DNA of 64,000 nucleotides, from the NCBI RefSeq assembly GCF_006539545.1, contig NZ_BJNF01000016.1, forward strand, positions 62,001-126,000, read 5' to 3'. The notes beneath the pieces were generated by a model. That model was not told where the DNA came from. It worked only from the letters and a program-made list of their open reading frames with translations, and ran no database searches. Made by a program: the position numbers and the translations under genes. Shown here piece by piece: positions 8,949 through 17,617 of this stretch (within the stretch, counting starts at the first letter, position 1; every line of letters begins with the position of its first letter). This DNA is from Nitrobacter winogradskyi (GTDB lineage: Bacteria; Pseudomonadota; Alphaproteobacteria; Rhizobiales; Xanthobacteraceae).

Positions 8949-9728
8949 TTGCTGCATCAAAAATCCGGTCACCGCCTCGGTGAAGGCATGTGATTGTTCG
9001 ACGTTGGAGATATGCGCGGCATCGAGAATGGTCATGCTCGCGGAAGGAATCCGGCTGCGGATGTATTCTCCGGCCGCGACAGGCGTCGACTGGTCGTGCC
9101 GTCCGGCGATGACCAGCGTAGGGCTTTTGATGCGGGGCAGCAGCGCGCGCTGATCCAGGGTGCTCAGCGCCTCGCAGCAGGCGATGTAGCCTTCCACCGG
9201 AGAAGCGCTCAGCATGGCTTTGATCTTCGCGGTGACCTGAGGTTCGCGTTCGCGAAAGCCGGTGGTCAGCCAGCCGCTGATCACGGTCTCGGCGATCGCG
9301 GCGATGCCGCCTTCCTTCACGGTCTTGATGCGGGCGTGCCAGTTGGCCGGATCGGGATAGTAGCAATTCGTGTTGGCGAGAATGATGCGGTCGAAACGTT
9401 CCGGCGCATGTGCTCCGAGCCATTGGCCGACCATGCCGCCCATGGACAATCCGCACCAGTGCGTCTTCGCAATGTTGAGGTCATCGAGAATCGCCAGTAC
9501 GTCCCGGCCAAAGCGCTCCATCGAATAGGGACCGGGCGGCACGCCGGACTTGCCGTGGCCGCGCCGGTCATAGCGGATGATCCGGAACAGCTTAGACAGC
9601 GCCGCCATCTGCGGCTCCCACATCTGCAACGTGCAGCCGAGCGCGTTCGACAGCATCAGAGTCGGGCCGCCGTCGCGCCCCTCGACGGAAACATTCAGCA
9701 GGCAGCCATCCGCATCGATCATGGGCAT
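8946..9728 (-). CDS. Alpha/beta hydrolase, 3-oxoadipate enol-lactonase-like
   Basis: 260 aa from the ATG at 9728, chosen because AGGAGA lies just upstream. The fold motifs are clear: YDRRGHGKSG (about residue 60), the nucleophile elbow GLSMGG (Ser near 93), an acid residue in VIAGRHDQSTP and the catalytic histidine in LDAAHISN. The sequence resembles PcaD, which hydrolyses 3-oxoadipate enol-lactone in protocatechuate degradation. No other pca genes are nearby, so the substrate is an inference. The TAG stop is supplied by the end of the flanking repeat. Confidence 0.8.
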   Translation of the reverse strand: MPMIDADGCLLNVSVEGRDGGPTLMLSNALGCTLQMWEPQMAALSKLFRIIRYDRRGHGKSGVPPGPYSMERFGRDVLAILDDLNIAKTHWCGLSMGGMVGQWLGAHAPERFDRIILANTNCYYPDPANWHARIKTVKEGGIAAIAETVISGWLTTGFREREPQVTAKIKAMLSASPVEGYIACCEALSTLDQRALLPRIKSPTLVIAGRHDQSTPVAAGEYIRSRIPSASMTILDAAHISNVEQSHAFTEAVTGFLMQQ

Positions 9729-9864
9729 TGTCGTTTCTCCTGCCAGCCTCAAGCGTCTGAGCCGGGAGCGATTCCCGCCGTCTCTTTCTTTTGCGGCCGT
9801 CGTCCTCTACGTCAAGGGTGGGCGCTTTCGGAACAGCGTGACCGCCGACCAAGAGGGCAGGCTC

Positions 9865-10311
9865 ATGGCGATGACAGTGAACGGCGAGGTCGAGCTCGCA
9901 GCCTCTCGCGATCTTGTATGGGCCCGGCTCAACGACCCTGAAGTCTTGAAAAGCTGCATTCCCGGTTGCGAGGAATTCATCAAGGTCGACGAGAACCAGT
10001 TCCAGGCTGTCGCCAGATTGAAAATCGGTCCGGTATCCGCCCGCTTCAAGGCCAGGGTGATGCTCAGCGATATCGACCCGCCGAACGGATACAGGATTGC
10101 AGCCGAGGGGGAAGGCGGCCTGGCCGGGTTTGCAAAGGGTGAATCAACCGTGGTGCTGCTCGATCATCATGGCGGCACTCTTCTGAAATACGAAGCCGCG
10201 GCACAGATCGGCGGCAAGCTGGCGCAATTGGGGCAAAGGCTGATCAGCGGTACGGCCAGGAAGCTGGCCGGTGAGTTTTTTGCGAAGTTTGCCAAAGCCG
10301 TTGAGGGATAA
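9865..10311 (+). CDS. coxG: CoxG-like SRPBCC-fold protein of the molybdenum hydroxylase cluster
   Basis: 148 aa from the ATG at 9865; the frame is open further upstream but without family similarity. It opens MAMTVNGEVELAASRDLVWARLNDPEVLKSCIPGCEE, the classic start of the CO-dehydrogenase subunit G (CoxG/SRPBCC) family. CoxG in CO-oxidising bacteria has been linked to anchoring of CO dehydrogenase at the membrane. Unlike longer CoxG proteins this copy has no C-terminal membrane helix. It leads the cluster but is separated from coxS by a palindromic repeat. Confidence 0.88.
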   Translation: MAMTVNGEVELAASRDLVWARLNDPEVLKSCIPGCEEFIKVDENQFQAVARLKIGPVSARFKARVMLSDIDPPNGYRIAAEGEGGLAGFAKGESTVVLLDHHGGTLLKYEAAAQIGGKLAQLGQRLISGTARKLAGEFFAKFAKAVEG

Positions 10312-10383
10312 AAGCGACTTTGGGGCAGACCCATCGACGATCTCTTTATCGGCGCGACCGGCGCTGCCCGCATGAACCCGTTA

Positions 10384-10490
10384 CTAGAGCGTTTTCAAGC
10401 GAAGTGGACACCGGTTCGCGTGAAGAAAACGCGTGAAATCAAAATCATAGAGCCTCGCTTCTGATTCCATCAGAAGCGAAAAGGCTCTAG
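10384..10490. repeat. Mosaic palindromic repeat, reverse orientation, with both ends intact
   Basis: A complete copy in the opposite orientation to the one at 2136. It begins CTAGAGCGTTTTC, contains TTCGCGTGAAGAAAACGCGTGAAATCAAAATCAT in the middle and CGCTTCTGATTCCATCAGAAGCG near the right side, and ends GGCTCTAG. Both ends therefore carry the inverted TAGAGC/GCTCTA termini that mark the family. It lies between coxG and coxS. Confidence 0.88.
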
Positions 10491-10550
10491 GGTGGCTCAT
10501 ATCGTGCTATAAAGCGCGATCATTCCGACGTGCGACCGTAGAGAGCGCCA

Positions 10551-11036
10551 ATGGCCAAGATTTCGCTGATCGTGAACGGCGAACCGACCACCGCCGATAT
10601 CGATCCCCGCACGTTGCTGGTGCACTTCCTGCGCGAAAACCTGCGTCTCACCGGCACCCATGTCGGGTGTGACACCTCGCAGTGCGGCGCCTGCATCGTG
10701 CATCTCGATGGGAAGGCGGTGAAGTCATGCACCACGCTGGCGGTGATGGCCGACGGACACGAGATCAGGACCATCGAAGGTCTCGCAGCCGACGGCGCCC
10801 CGCTGCATCCGATGCAGGAGGCGTTTCGCGAGCACCATGGTCTCCAGTGCGGCTTCTGCACGCCGGGCATGATCATGAGCGCAATCGATATGGTTCGCCG
10901 CAAGGGCTACGATCTCGACGAGCGTACCGTTCGCGAGGAACTGGAGGGCAATCTCTGCCGCTGCACCGGCTATCAGAATATCGTCGCATCGATTGCGGCC
11001 GGCGCGACGGCGATGGCCAAATCCGATTTCGCGTGA
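10551..11036 (+). CDS. coxS: Molybdenum hydroxylase small subunit, two [2Fe-2S] clusters (CoxS-like)
   Basis: 161 aa, the normal length for the iron-sulfur subunit of CO-dehydrogenase/xanthine-dehydrogenase enzymes. A plant-type ferredoxin domain is at the N-terminus ([10 protein letters not shown], about residues 41-50, with a fourth Cys near 62). The second, helical [2Fe-2S] domain has CGFC near 101 and CRCTG near 137. It passes electrons from the molybdenum centre to the FAD subunit. The gene for the molybdenum-binding large subunit, usually adjacent, is absent: the FAD subunit starts 42 bases downstream. Confidence 0.93.
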   Translation: MAKISLIVNGEPTTADIDPRTLLVHFLRENLRLTGTHVGCDTSQCGACIVHLDGKAVKSCTTLAVMADGHEIRTIEGLAADGAPLHPMQEAFREHHGLQCGFCTPGMIMSAIDMVRRKGYDLDERTVREELEGNLCRCTGYQNIVASIAAGATAMAKSDFA

Positions 11037-11078
11037 GATTGGCCAGCACCGCGGGGACGACATCAGAGAACCTGAGCC

Positions 11079-11885
11079 ATGTATGAATTCAAGTATCATC
11101 GGCCGGAGACCTTGCAACAGGCCGTCAACCTGTTGGCCGAGAACGAGGATGCCATGCTGATCGCGGGAGGCCACACGCTGGTGCCGGTCATGAAGCAGCG
11201 GCTTGCAAGCCCCGCGCACCTGATCGATCTTTCTCATATCGAAGGGCTCGATAGTATCGCGATGAGGGAAGGCTTGCTGGCGATAGGCGCGACCGCGACG
11301 CACGCCGATGTCGCGGACTCCTCGATTGTGGGCGAGGCCATCCCGGCGCTGGCCGAACTCGCGGCGATGATCGGCGATCCCGCCGTGCGCCACAAGGGCA
11401 CCATCGGAGGCTCGCTGGCCAACAACGATCCTACCGCCGATTATCCGACGGCGTGTGTGGCGCTCGACGCCACCATCGTCACCAGCAAGCGGCGCCTGAA
11501 ATCGGATGACTATTTCCAGGGCATGTTTTCTACTGCGCTGGAGGCGGATGAGATCATCACACAGGTGATGTTTCCGCTGCCGAAGCAGGCCTCCTATCAG
11601 AAGTTTCGCAACCAGGCCTCGCGCTACGCGCTGGTAGGCGTGTTCGTTGCCAGATTGCCGTCGGATGTGCGTGTCGCCGTCACCGGCGCGGGGGCCGACG
11701 GCGTGTTCCGCCTGGCGGCGTTCGAGGAGGCTCTGAAGAAGAGTTTCACGTCGAAGTCTCTTGAGGGGTTGAGCGTTCCCTCCGACGGACTCAACAGCGA
11801 TCTGCACGGCAGCGCGGAATATCGCGCGCATTTGATCGGGGTGCTTGCGCGCCGCGCCGTTGATGCAGCGAATGATAGGGCATGA
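11079..11885 (+). CDS. coxM: Molybdenum hydroxylase FAD-binding medium subunit (CoxM-like)
   Basis: 268 aa, slightly shorter than well-studied CoxM. FAD-binding motifs are intact: AGGHTLVPVMKQR (about residues 30-42) and the TIGGSLANNDPTADYP stretch near residue 108. This subunit takes electrons from CoxS and passes them to the respiratory chain. The reading frame shows no damage. It sits where coxL would be expected to intervene, directly after coxS, and its end nearly abuts the AAA ATPase gene. Confidence 0.92.
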   Translation: MYEFKYHRPETLQQAVNLLAENEDAMLIAGGHTLVPVMKQRLASPAHLIDLSHIEGLDSIAMREGLLAIGATATHADVADSSIVGEAIPALAELAAMIGDPAVRHKGTIGGSLANNDPTADYPTACVALDATIVTSKRRLKSDDYFQGMFSTALEADEIITQVMFPLPKQASYQKFRNQASRYALVGVFVARLPSDVRVAVTGAGADGVFRLAAFEEALKKSFTSKSLEGLSVPSDGLNSDLHGSAEYRAHLIGVLARRAVDAANDRA

Positions 11886-11886
11886 C

Positions 11887-12831
11887 ATGCGAGATGCTCG
11901 CCGCGCCGGGCCGGATCTCATGATAGCGGAATCGGCGCTGCCATCGTCCGTCGATGCCACGCTCGACCTGCTGGCGAAGCACGGCTATTTCGCCGAGCGT
12001 TCCTTGGCGACCGTGGTGTTTCTCTCGCTGCGCATGGCGCGGCCTCTGTTCGTCGAGGGCGAGGCGGGTGTCGGCAAGACCGAGATCGCTAAAGTGCTGT
12101 CGGCGGCGCTGGGTCGCAGATTGATCCGGCTGCAATGTTACGAAGGACTGGATCTCGCCTCCGCCGCCTATGAGTGGAACAGCCACGCTCAGATGATTGC
12201 GATCCGGCTGGCTGAAGCGGCGGGTGACACCGATCGCGAGCGGTTGTCCAGCGACATCTTCGCGGAGAGGTATTTGATCAAACGGCCGCTGCTCCAGGCT
12301 CTGGAGCCGGATGTCCGCGGCCCGCCGGTGCTTCTGATCGACGAGCTCGATCGCGCGGATGAGGCTTTCGAGGCCTTTCTTCTGGAAATTCTCAGTGACT
12401 TCCAGGTGACGATCCCCGAATTCGGCACCGTCAGGGCGGCATCGGCGCCGATCGTCATCGTGACGTCGAACAGGATACGTGAAATTCACGATGCCCTGAA
12501 GCGCCGCTGTCTCTATCACTGGGTGGATTACCCTTCCACCGAGCGTGAACTTGCGATCGTCAGGTCACGGGTGCCCGGCATCTCCGCGGCGTTGTCGCAG
12601 CAGGTGGTGGGTTTCGTGCAGGCGCTGCGCAACCGGGATTTCTACAAGAACCCGGGCGTCGCAGAGACCATCGACTGGGCGACGGCGCTGACCGAACTCG
12701 ATACCCGTTTGCTGACGCCGCAGATCGTCGGCGATACGATCGGCGCGCTCCTGAAATATCAGGACGATATCAGCCGGATGCAGGACGATGTCTTGCAAAA
12801 CCTGCTGAAAGAAGCCGCCACCGAGCCATGA
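11887..12831 (+). CDS. coxD: MoxR-type AAA+ ATPase, CoxD-like
   Basis: 314 aa from the ATG at 11887, one base after the coxM stop; an ATG at 11920 is also possible. MoxR-family motifs are visible: Walker A GEAGVGKTEIAK near residue 65, Walker B LLIDELDRADEAF near 150 and a sensor IVTSNR near 200. In Oligotropha, CoxD is needed to mature the copper-sulfur-molybdenum site of CO dehydrogenase. With the following vWA gene it forms the usual MoxR/vWA chaperone pair. Confidence 0.9.
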   Translation: MRDARRAGPDLMIAESALPSSVDATLDLLAKHGYFAERSLATVVFLSLRMARPLFVEGEAGVGKTEIAKVLSAALGRRLIRLQCYEGLDLASAAYEWNSHAQMIAIRLAEAAGDTDRERLSSDIFAERYLIKRPLLQALEPDVRGPPVLLIDELDRADEAFEAFLLEILSDFQVTIPEFGTVRAASAPIVIVTSNRIREIHDALKRRCLYHWVDYPSTERELAIVRSRVPGISAALSQQVVGFVQALRNRDFYKNPGVAETIDWATALTELDTRLLTPQIVGDTIGALLKYQDDISRMQDDVLQNLLKEAATEP

Positions 12832-12843
12832 GACGGAATTCGC

Positions 12844-14070
12844 ATGGCTATCAATCACTTCGATTCGCCGGCCGGTCACATCGCGGACAATGTCGCCGGT
12901 TTCGCCCGTACGCTGCGCGCCTGTGGTCTTCCCGTGGGTTCCGGTGCGGTCATCGACGCGCTGAAGGCTTTGCGCCTGATCGACATCGGCAATCGTGCGG
13001 ATGTCTTCAGCACGCTTCAGGCGGTTTTGATCACGCGCCACGACTACGCGCTGATATTCGCCCAGGCATTTGATCTTTTCTTTCGCATCGCGAAGGAAGG
13101 GAAAGACATGCTGGATCCGGTCCAGCCGCTGGACCAGGCCAGGAAATCGCCGCCGTCGGTGTCCCGGCGCGTTCTCGAAGCATTGTCGCCGCCTGCGATC
13201 ATGAGCGAGCGCGAGGCGTCGGAGGGACAGGAGATTCGGCCTTCAGTCTCCGATCTGGAGGTGCTGCAAAAGAAGGATTTCGCGCAGATGAGCGCAGCCG
13301 AACTGGCCGAAGTGACGCGGATGATCGCGAAGATGAAGCTGCCGCAAGCCAGACTGCGCATACGCCGCACCCGACCCGATTCACGAGGGTTGCGGCTGGA
13401 TTTGCGTCGCACGCTACGCGGCGGGCTGCACACCGGGGGCGAGATTGTCGATATTCATCGCCTTGGCAGGATCGACAAGCCGGCTCCGATCGTCGCCCTG
13501 CTCGATATCTCCGGCTCGATGAGCGACTATACCCGCCTGTTCCTGCATTTTCTCCATGCCGCTACAAACCGGCGCGGGCGCGTTTCGGTCTTTCTGTTCG
13601 GAACGCGGTTGACGAATGTCACGCGCGCGCTGCGGGCGCGCGATCCCGACGAGGCGCTGGCCGCCTGTTCCTCGGTGGTGGAGGATTGGGCGGGGGGAAC
13701 GCGGATCGCGACCTCACTGCACGATTTCAACAAGCTGTGGAGCAGGCGCGTGCTCGGGCAGGGCGCCATGGTTCTGATGATCACGGACGGGCTGGAGCGG
13801 GAGGCCGACTCCAAGCTGGCGTTCGAGATGGATCGGCTGCACCGATCCTGCCGCCGATTGATCTGGCTAAACCCGCTATTGCGCTATGATGGCTTTGAAC
13901 CCAGGGCGCAAGGCATTAAGATGATGTTGCCGCACGTTGACGAATTTCGCCCGGTGCATAATCTGTCATCTATCGAGGGACTCATTGCCGCGCTTTCTCA
14001 AGCACCGGGACGACATGGTCGCGGTGCCGCCCGCGGCTTGAACGAGGGGCATCATGCTCGATCGCGATGA
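12844..14070 (+). CDS. coxE: von Willebrand factor A domain protein, CoxE-like
   Basis: 408 aa. The C-terminal half is a vWA domain whose metal-binding MIDAS motif is visible as LLDISGSMSDYTR (DxSxS, about residue 222), with TRIATSLHDFN and MITDGLEREAD following. CoxE acts with the CoxD ATPase in metal-site assembly of CO-dehydrogenase-type enzymes. It starts 12 bases after coxD, and its end overlaps the next gene by 17 bases, so translation is coupled through the accessory part of the cluster. Confidence 0.9.
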   Translation: MAINHFDSPAGHIADNVAGFARTLRACGLPVGSGAVIDALKALRLIDIGNRADVFSTLQAVLITRHDYALIFAQAFDLFFRIAKEGKDMLDPVQPLDQARKSPPSVSRRVLEALSPPAIMSEREASEGQEIRPSVSDLEVLQKKDFAQMSAAELAEVTRMIAKMKLPQARLRIRRTRPDSRGLRLDLRRTLRGGLHTGGEIVDIHRLGRIDKPAPIVALLDISGSMSDYTRLFLHFLHAATNRRGRVSVFLFGTRLTNVTRALRARDPDEALAACSSVVEDWAGGTRIATSLHDFNKLWSRRVLGQGAMVLMITDGLEREADSKLAFEMDRLHRSCRRLIWLNPLLRYDGFEPRAQGIKMMLPHVDEFRPVHNLSSIEGLIAALSQAPGRHGRGAARGLNEGHHARSR

Positions 14071-14377
14071 GGATATTCTGAAGGCGGCGGAAAGTTGGGC
14101 GGAGGTGGACAAAGGCGTTGCGCTGGCGACGGTCATCGAAACCTGGGGCTCCGCGCCGCGTCCGGCTGGCTCGAATCTTGTCGTCAACGAAGACGGCACG
14201 TTTCTGGGCTCGGTCTCGGGCGGCTGCGTCGAAGGCGCCGTGGTAACCGAGGCGCTCGACGTGATTTCCAGCGGAGCGCCCAGGATGCTGGAGTTTGGCG
14301 TGGCGGATGAGACGGCGTGGACTGTCGGCCTGTCATGCGGCGGCAGGATCCGGGTATTTGTCGAGAAAGTCGTGTAG
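14054..14377 (+). CDS. XdhC/CoxF-family protein, N-terminal domain only
   Basis: 107 aa equal to the XdhC_CoxI domain: VALATVIETWGSAPRPAGSNLVVNEDG and GSVSGGCVEGAVV, then GLSCGGRIRVFVE. XdhC-type proteins bind molybdenum cofactor and help to sulfurate it before insertion. In many bacteria the two XdhC domains are one protein; here the Rossmann part is a separate gene 43 bases downstream. Both pieces have intact starts and plausible ends, so this looks like a natural two-gene arrangement, not a break. Confidence 0.87.
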   Translation: MLDRDEDILKAAESWAEVDKGVALATVIETWGSAPRPAGSNLVVNEDGTFLGSVSGGCVEGAVVTEALDVISSGAPRMLEFGVADETAWTVGLSCGGRIRVFVEKVV

Positions 14378-14420
14378 CGCCATTGCTGTATGTTGACGCA
14401 TTTGATCCCGGACGTTCCTT

Positions 14421-15113
14421 GTGAAGCTTGCCACCCTTTCAGCGATCAATACCGAGCGAGCCGCGCGGAGGCCGGTGATCGTGGTGACCGATATCGGTAA
14501 TGGCGAGCAGCGCCTCGTGAGGGCCGCCGACATCGCCCGTGATCCGCTGCATATCGAACTGGAACGACATCTGCGTATGGGCAAGAGCAGCGTGATTGAA
14601 GTCGAGGGCCGGGAGCTGTTCCTGAACGTCTATGCGCCGACAGCCAAGCTTGTGATCATCGGCGCGGTTCATATCAGTCAGGCGCTGGCGCCGCTGGCGC
14701 GGTCGCTCGGCTATGATGTCACCGTGGTGGATCCGCGCTCGGCATTTGCAAGTCCTGAGCGGTTTCCTGACGTGAGGCTGATCGCCGAATGGCCGGACGT
14801 TGCGCTGCCGCCGCTCAATATCGATCATTATACAGCATTCGTTGCCGTCACTCATGATCCCAAGATCGACGATCCCGCGCTATTGCACGCGCTGGAGCGC
14901 GACTGCTTCTACATCGGAGCGCTGGGTTCGCGGAATACCCACGGTCAGCGCGCCGTTCGCCTGAGAGCAGAGGGCGTTTCCGAGGCCAGCATCGAACGCA
15001 TTCACGCGCCGATCGGTCTGGAGATCGGCGCGATCTCGCCCTCCGAGATCGCCGTCGCGATCATGGCGGAGATCACGGCGCAGCTGAGGCTGCCGAAAGC
15101 GAGCACGGCATGA
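14421..15113 (+). CDS. coxF: XdhC/CoxF-family protein, Rossmann-domain part
   Basis: 230 aa with a GTG start at 14421. The C-terminal Rossmann-like XdhC_C domain is evident (KLVIIGAVHISQALAPLARSLGYDVTVVDPR, then FYIGALGSRNTH and PIGLEIGAISPSEIAVAIMAEI). It is the partner of the preceding gene and likely serves molybdenum-cofactor maturation for a hydroxylase. Its TGA overlaps the ATG of the next gene (ATGA at 15110-15113). Confidence 0.87.
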   Translation: MKLATLSAINTERAARRPVIVVTDIGNGEQRLVRAADIARDPLHIELERHLRMGKSSVIEVEGRELFLNVYAPTAKLVIIGAVHISQALAPLARSLGYDVTVVDPRSAFASPERFPDVRLIAEWPDVALPPLNIDHYTAFVAVTHDPKIDDPALLHALERDCFYIGALGSRNTHGQRAVRLRAEGVSEASIERIHAPIGLEIGAISPSEIAVAIMAEITAQLRLPKASTA

Positions 15114-16715
15114 AATTTGGTCCTGCTACTCCGGACGACGCCGTTGGCGGTGTTACCGTTCATACCCTGCGGCAGGGTGCGTTTGTGCTCAAGAAGGGCA
15201 CGATCATCGGGCCGATGGAGGTTGAGGCGCTCAACAGAGCGGGGGGTAAAGGAGGTCGTCGTCGTCCGTCTCGAGGATGGCGATGTGTCCGAGGATGTGG
15301 CGGCCGCGGATGTCGCGAAAGCCGTTGCCGGTGATGGCGTCACGGTGGAGCGGGCGTTTACCGGCCGGGCCAATCTGTTCGCCGCGCGGGCCGGCGTGCT
15401 GGTGGTCGATCGCCCGGCGGTCAACCGCATCAACAATATCGATGAGGCCATTACGTTCGCCACGCTGCCGGCCTACAAGCCGGTCGTGCAGGGTGAGATG
15501 GTCGCCACCGTCAAGCTGATTCCGTTTGGCGTTGAGGCGAAGCTGCGCGATGCCGCGGTGGCGGCGGCACGAAGTGACGTGTTGCGGGTTGCGCCTTACC
15601 GTATCAAGCGCGTCGGCATCGTTTCGACCATGCTCCCCGGTCTTGCGCCGAAGGTGATCGACAAGACCTTGCGCGTGACCGCCGAGCGTCTTGCGCCGGC
15701 AGGCGCGACCATCATCGCCGAGCGACGCGTGCCGCATGAGGAGTCCGTGCTGTCGGCCGCGATCAAGGAAATGCTCGACCTCGGCGCCGAACTGGTCATC
15801 GTGTTCGGCGCATCCGCGATCGCAGATCGTCGCGATGTCATTCCCGCGGCTCTCACCGGGGCCGGCGGCGTGGTCGATCATTTCGGCATGCCGGTTGATC
15901 CCGGGAATCTGCTTATGATCGGGAAAGCGCGCGGCGTGCCGGTGCTGGGTGCGCCGGGCTGCGCACGGTCCCCCGTCGAGAACGGGTTCGACTGGGTGCT
16001 GATGCGCCTGCTCGCCGGACTGAAGGTCGCCAGACGCGATCTGACCGGCATGGGGGTGGGCGGCCTGTTGATGGAAATCGTGACGCGGCCGCAACCGCGT
16101 ATCTCACCTGCGGCTGACAGTAACTGCAATATCGCCGCGTTGATTCTCGCCGCCGGGTGTTCAACCCGCATGGGTGGTCCCAACAAGCTCTTGGCGGAGG
16201 TGGGCGGCAAGCCGCTGCTGCGCATCGTGACAGAGCAAGTGCTGGCATCAAAAGCGTCGAGCGTAACCGTCGTCACCGGCCATCAGGCCCCGGAGGTCGA
16301 GCGCGCGCTGCGAGGACTCAACGTCACGTTCGTTTACAATCCGGATTTCCCCGATGGTCTTGCCAGTTCCATCAGGGTTGGCATCGGCGCGATCCCGAAA
16401 GAGGCAGGAGGCGCGCTGGTCTGCCTTGGGGATATGCCGCTGGTCGATGCGGATCTTATGGATCAGCTGATCGCGGCCTTTGCACCGGATCTCGGCCAGT
16501 TGATCGCCGTGCCTGTCAGCGACGGCAGGCAGGGCAACCCGGTGTTGTGGTCGCGGCGCTTCTTCGGCGAGCTCATGTCGCTTGACGGCGATATCGGTGG
16601 GCGCCATCTGCTCGCGAGTCATGCCGCGGCGGTCGCTGAAGTCTCTGTCGATGCTCACGGCGCCTTCCTCGATATCGATACGCCTCAAGCATTGGTAGCG
16701 CTTCAACGCGGCTGA
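15110..16715 (+). pseudogene. Molybdopterin-binding/MobA-like fusion, broken by a one-base frameshift
   Basis: Read as one gene this would be 534 aa: an N-terminal and central molybdopterin-binding (MoCF/MoeA-like) part and a C-terminal MobA-like nucleotidyltransferase (LILAAGCSTRMGGPNKLLAEV, about residue 345). Such fusions are thought to attach CMP to the cofactor of xanthine-dehydrogenase-family enzymes. The start (MKFGPATPDDAVGGVTVHTL) is in one frame and the continuation (VKEVVVVRLEDGDVSED) in another. The switch falls in a run of six G at 15241-15246; five G would restore the frame. A real mutation, a phase-variable tract or a sequencing error could explain it. The downstream frame stays open to 16715. 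Confidence 0.85.
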
Positions 16716-16745
16716 TACCGTTCTGTCAGGAGCCCCGTTGAAAAC

Positions 16746-17495
16746 TCACTTTCGGAACAGGGCGCTGATGCGTCCGTAAACGCCGTTGCGGTCGAAGCTG
16801 TCCTGCACGAGACCGACGCCGGCCGACCACTCCAGTATCCCCGTCCTGAAGCCCGTGAGGTGGGCGCCGAGCCGGTACTGGGTGCTGAACCGATCGGTGG
16901 ACATGGATACTTCGGGCCCGATCCAGAACCGGTCGAACAAGCGCCAGCCTGCCGCGGCGCGGGCGCTGTAAACCGAGTTGACGGTGGTGACCGCGGCGGC
17001 GGCGGCGACCATCATCGCCGGCGTGGGCTCCCACCATAGCTCGCTCGCCAACTGGACGCCGAAACGGCTTCCGCTCAGCTTGTCGATCTGGACGGCGGGT
17101 TTGAACCCGCGAATTTCGAGGGTTGGACCGGCAAACATCCGGACCTCGAGTTCGCCGCGCTTGATCCGCCAGCCGGGCAGGGCCGAGGCGCGGAAGATGT
17201 TGGTGGTGAAGCGTCGCGTCGCGGTATCGTAAAATTCTATGTTGTCGGACATGAACAGGCGAACCAGAAAGCCATCCTTGTTCAGGTCACCCTGCGGGGC
17301 CAGCAGCATTCCGTCGTATCCGGCCAGTCCGTTGCGCCAGACGTCAACACCGCTGAAAAACAGGAAGCGTTCGGGTTTGGAGCCGCCGATGAGATTGTCG
17401 GTCAGCGGTGGACCGGTTACGGGCTGGGCCACTGACCGACCGATCATCGGCCATGCCAGCAAGGCGGCCATGCAAACTGCGCGCACGCTCCCCAA
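16746..17495 (-). CDS. bcsS: BcsS-like outer-membrane beta-barrel protein (cellulose biosynthesis family)
   Basis: 249 aa with an N-terminal signal peptide (cleavage likely after SVAQ). FLFFSGVDVWRNGLAGYDGMLLAP and the alternating aromatic/glycine strands (AAAGWRLFDRFWIGPEVSM) match the CBP_BcsS family found near alphaproteobacterial cellulose genes. The C-terminal residues are not the classical terminal aromatic. No bcsA or bcsB is nearby, so a link to cellulose is by family only. The start is uncertain: TTG at 17495, GTG at 17486 or ATG at 17471. Confidence 0.7.
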   Translation of the reverse strand: MGSVRAVCMAALLAWPMIGRSVAQPVTGPPLTDNLIGGSKPERFLFFSGVDVWRNGLAGYDGMLLAPQGDLNKDGFLVRLFMSDNIEFYDTATRRFTTNIFRASALPGWRIKRGELEVRMFAGPTLEIRGFKPAVQIDKLSGSRFGVQLASELWWEPTPAMMVAAAAAVTTVNSVYSARAAAGWRLFDRFWIGPEVSMSTDRFSTQYRLGAHLTGFRTGILEWSAGVGLVQDSFDRNGVYGRISALFRK

Positions 17496-17617
17496 CGTAC
17501 CTCAGCCCCCGCAAGCTCCAAACGCCCCTACGTACAACTACTGATAGCAGGCGGGCGGGGTATCGCGTAGTGAACAATATGGAAACACCCTTAAGGTTTT
17601 TTTAGCCGTCCGAGCTC

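Noticed and set aside
10725..11960. A 411-codon minus-strand open frame across coxS and coxM.
   Set aside because: Arg/His/Gln-rich antisense sequence without motifs; coxS and coxM are clear on the plus strand. It also does not encode the missing large subunit.
14054..15113. The two XdhC pieces as a broken single gene.
   Set aside because: Both parts have their own plausible starts and complete domains, and the 43-base spacer contains a stop and a new GTG; a natural split is the simpler reading.
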